NCBI GenBank assembly: GCA_002394205.1
Contig: DGTC01000004.1
Span: 680 to 39,649, forward strand
Direction of reading: 5' to 3'
Length of the DNA stretch: 38,970 nucleotides
Origin: Lachnospira sp. UBA4346
Lineage (GTDB): Bacteria > Bacillota > Clostridia > Lachnospirales > Lachnospiraceae
A program made the position numbers and the translations under genes. Every line of letters begins with the position of its first letter. The stretch's first letter is position 1. Below the pieces are notes generated by a model. It ran no database searches, was not told the DNA's origin, and saw only the letters and a program-made list of their open reading frames with translations. Positions 38,660 to 38,970 of the stretch are shown one piece after another.

Positions 38660-38970
38660 TTATTTCTGTCCATCTACATCAGGTGCCCAGACTGCATAGC
38701 CAGCAAGTGTCTCTGCCGTTGCTTCATAATAATGCTTATCCTGATTTAATGCCTCGATTTTCTGCACCTCATCACTGGTAAGGTTAAAGTCAAACAAGTC
38801 AAAGTTTGCTCTGATGTGGTCAGGATTCTTGGAACCTGGAATCACGATGTTTCCTTCCTGAATGTGCCACTTCAAAATAATCTGAGCATTAGACTTATTA
38901 TATTTACTAGCAAGCTCTGTGAATACTTCTTCCTGTAATAAAGCCTTATCTCCATGTCCCAGTGGATACC
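38660..38970 (-). CDS. Aldo/keto reductase, C-terminal part (5' end outside window)
   Basis: The frame is open to the window edge (103 residues). Readable as GYPLGHGDKALLQEE, KYNKSNAQIILKWHIQEG, then the NADPH-binding IPGSKNPDHIRANFDLFDF, the AKR C-terminal pattern. The extra tail YAVWAPDVDGQK differs from the two other AKRs. A third family member in this block, convergent with the second LysR gene. Confidence 0.88.
   Translation of the reverse strand, partial: YPLGHGDKALLQEEVFTELASKYNKSNAQIILKWHIQEGNIVIPGSKNPDHIRANFDLFDFNLTSDEVQKIEALNQDKHYYEATAETLAGYAVWAPDVDGQK

Noticed and set aside
1..38970. tRNA genes, rRNA, CRISPR array, complete insertion sequence or transposase
   Set aside because: None found by eye. 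The only mobile-element trace is the short primase fragment near 20.8 kb.

Overview
The window is AT-rich and looks like a chromosomal segment of a Gram-positive, anaerobic Clostridia species, most likely a gut Lachnospiraceae. This is inferred from strong AAGGAGG-type ribosome binding sites, many ferredoxin, flavodoxin and nitroreductase proteins, an FMN riboswitch before a RibU-type transporter, a DXS paralogue, lipoproteins, and an ACGX-type radical-SAM peptide system. Most genes lie on the minus strand. I see no tRNA, rRNA or CRISPR array.

Left part (1-12.4 kb): a truncated serine-rich-repeat surface protein; an NhaC-type antiporter; an Old Yellow Enzyme reductase with its MarR regulator; a MATE exporter behind a leader that looks like a riboswitch; an FMN-binding split-barrel protein; a two-gene cyclic-di-GMP unit (tandem HD-GYP protein, then a Cache-GGDEF cyclase); an AEC transporter; and a short soluble PocR-chemoreceptor on the plus strand. 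Middle part (12.4-19.8 kb): a sulfate ABC operon (sbp-cysT-cysW-cysA) with two CcpA/LacI-type operator sequences upstream, a divergent DXS-family enzyme, and a small GNAT/split-barrel operon behind an attenuator-like leader.

From about 20 kb to the right edge lies a redox- and NAD-rich accessory region. It starts with a scrapyard of gene fragments (macrodomain, phage-type primase, sirtuin) beside an intact zinc-type macrodomain gene. It continues with a nitroreductase, a frameshifted ribU with a 5'-truncated FMN riboswitch, a YwnB-like NAD(P)-binding protein, ferredoxin/flavin fusion proteins, a pseudogenised Rrf2 regulator and a SirTM-class sirtuin. Three promoters here carry the same TGTAAY-N7-RTTACA operator, usually in pairs, which defines a local regulon whose likely repressor (the Rrf2 gene) is broken.

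At 25.3-31.0 kb a minus-strand gene train begins with a cysteine-rich ACGX-repeat precursor peptide and its radical SAM/SPASM maturase, followed by split-barrel, quinone-oxidoreductase, ferredoxin-nitroreductase and sirtuin genes. A divergent LysR gene sits at its head. At 32.5-39 kb three aldo/keto reductases, two extracytoplasmic flavodoxins, an FMN reductase, a haem-b-like membrane protein and a second LysR regulator form another redox block.

The most unusual signals are RNA-level. A 57-nt leader element carrying the ribosome binding site recurs, without gaps, upstream of three genes, with covarying stems. Large nested stem-loop leaders lie between the peptide and maturase genes and on both sides of the second LysR divergent promoter.
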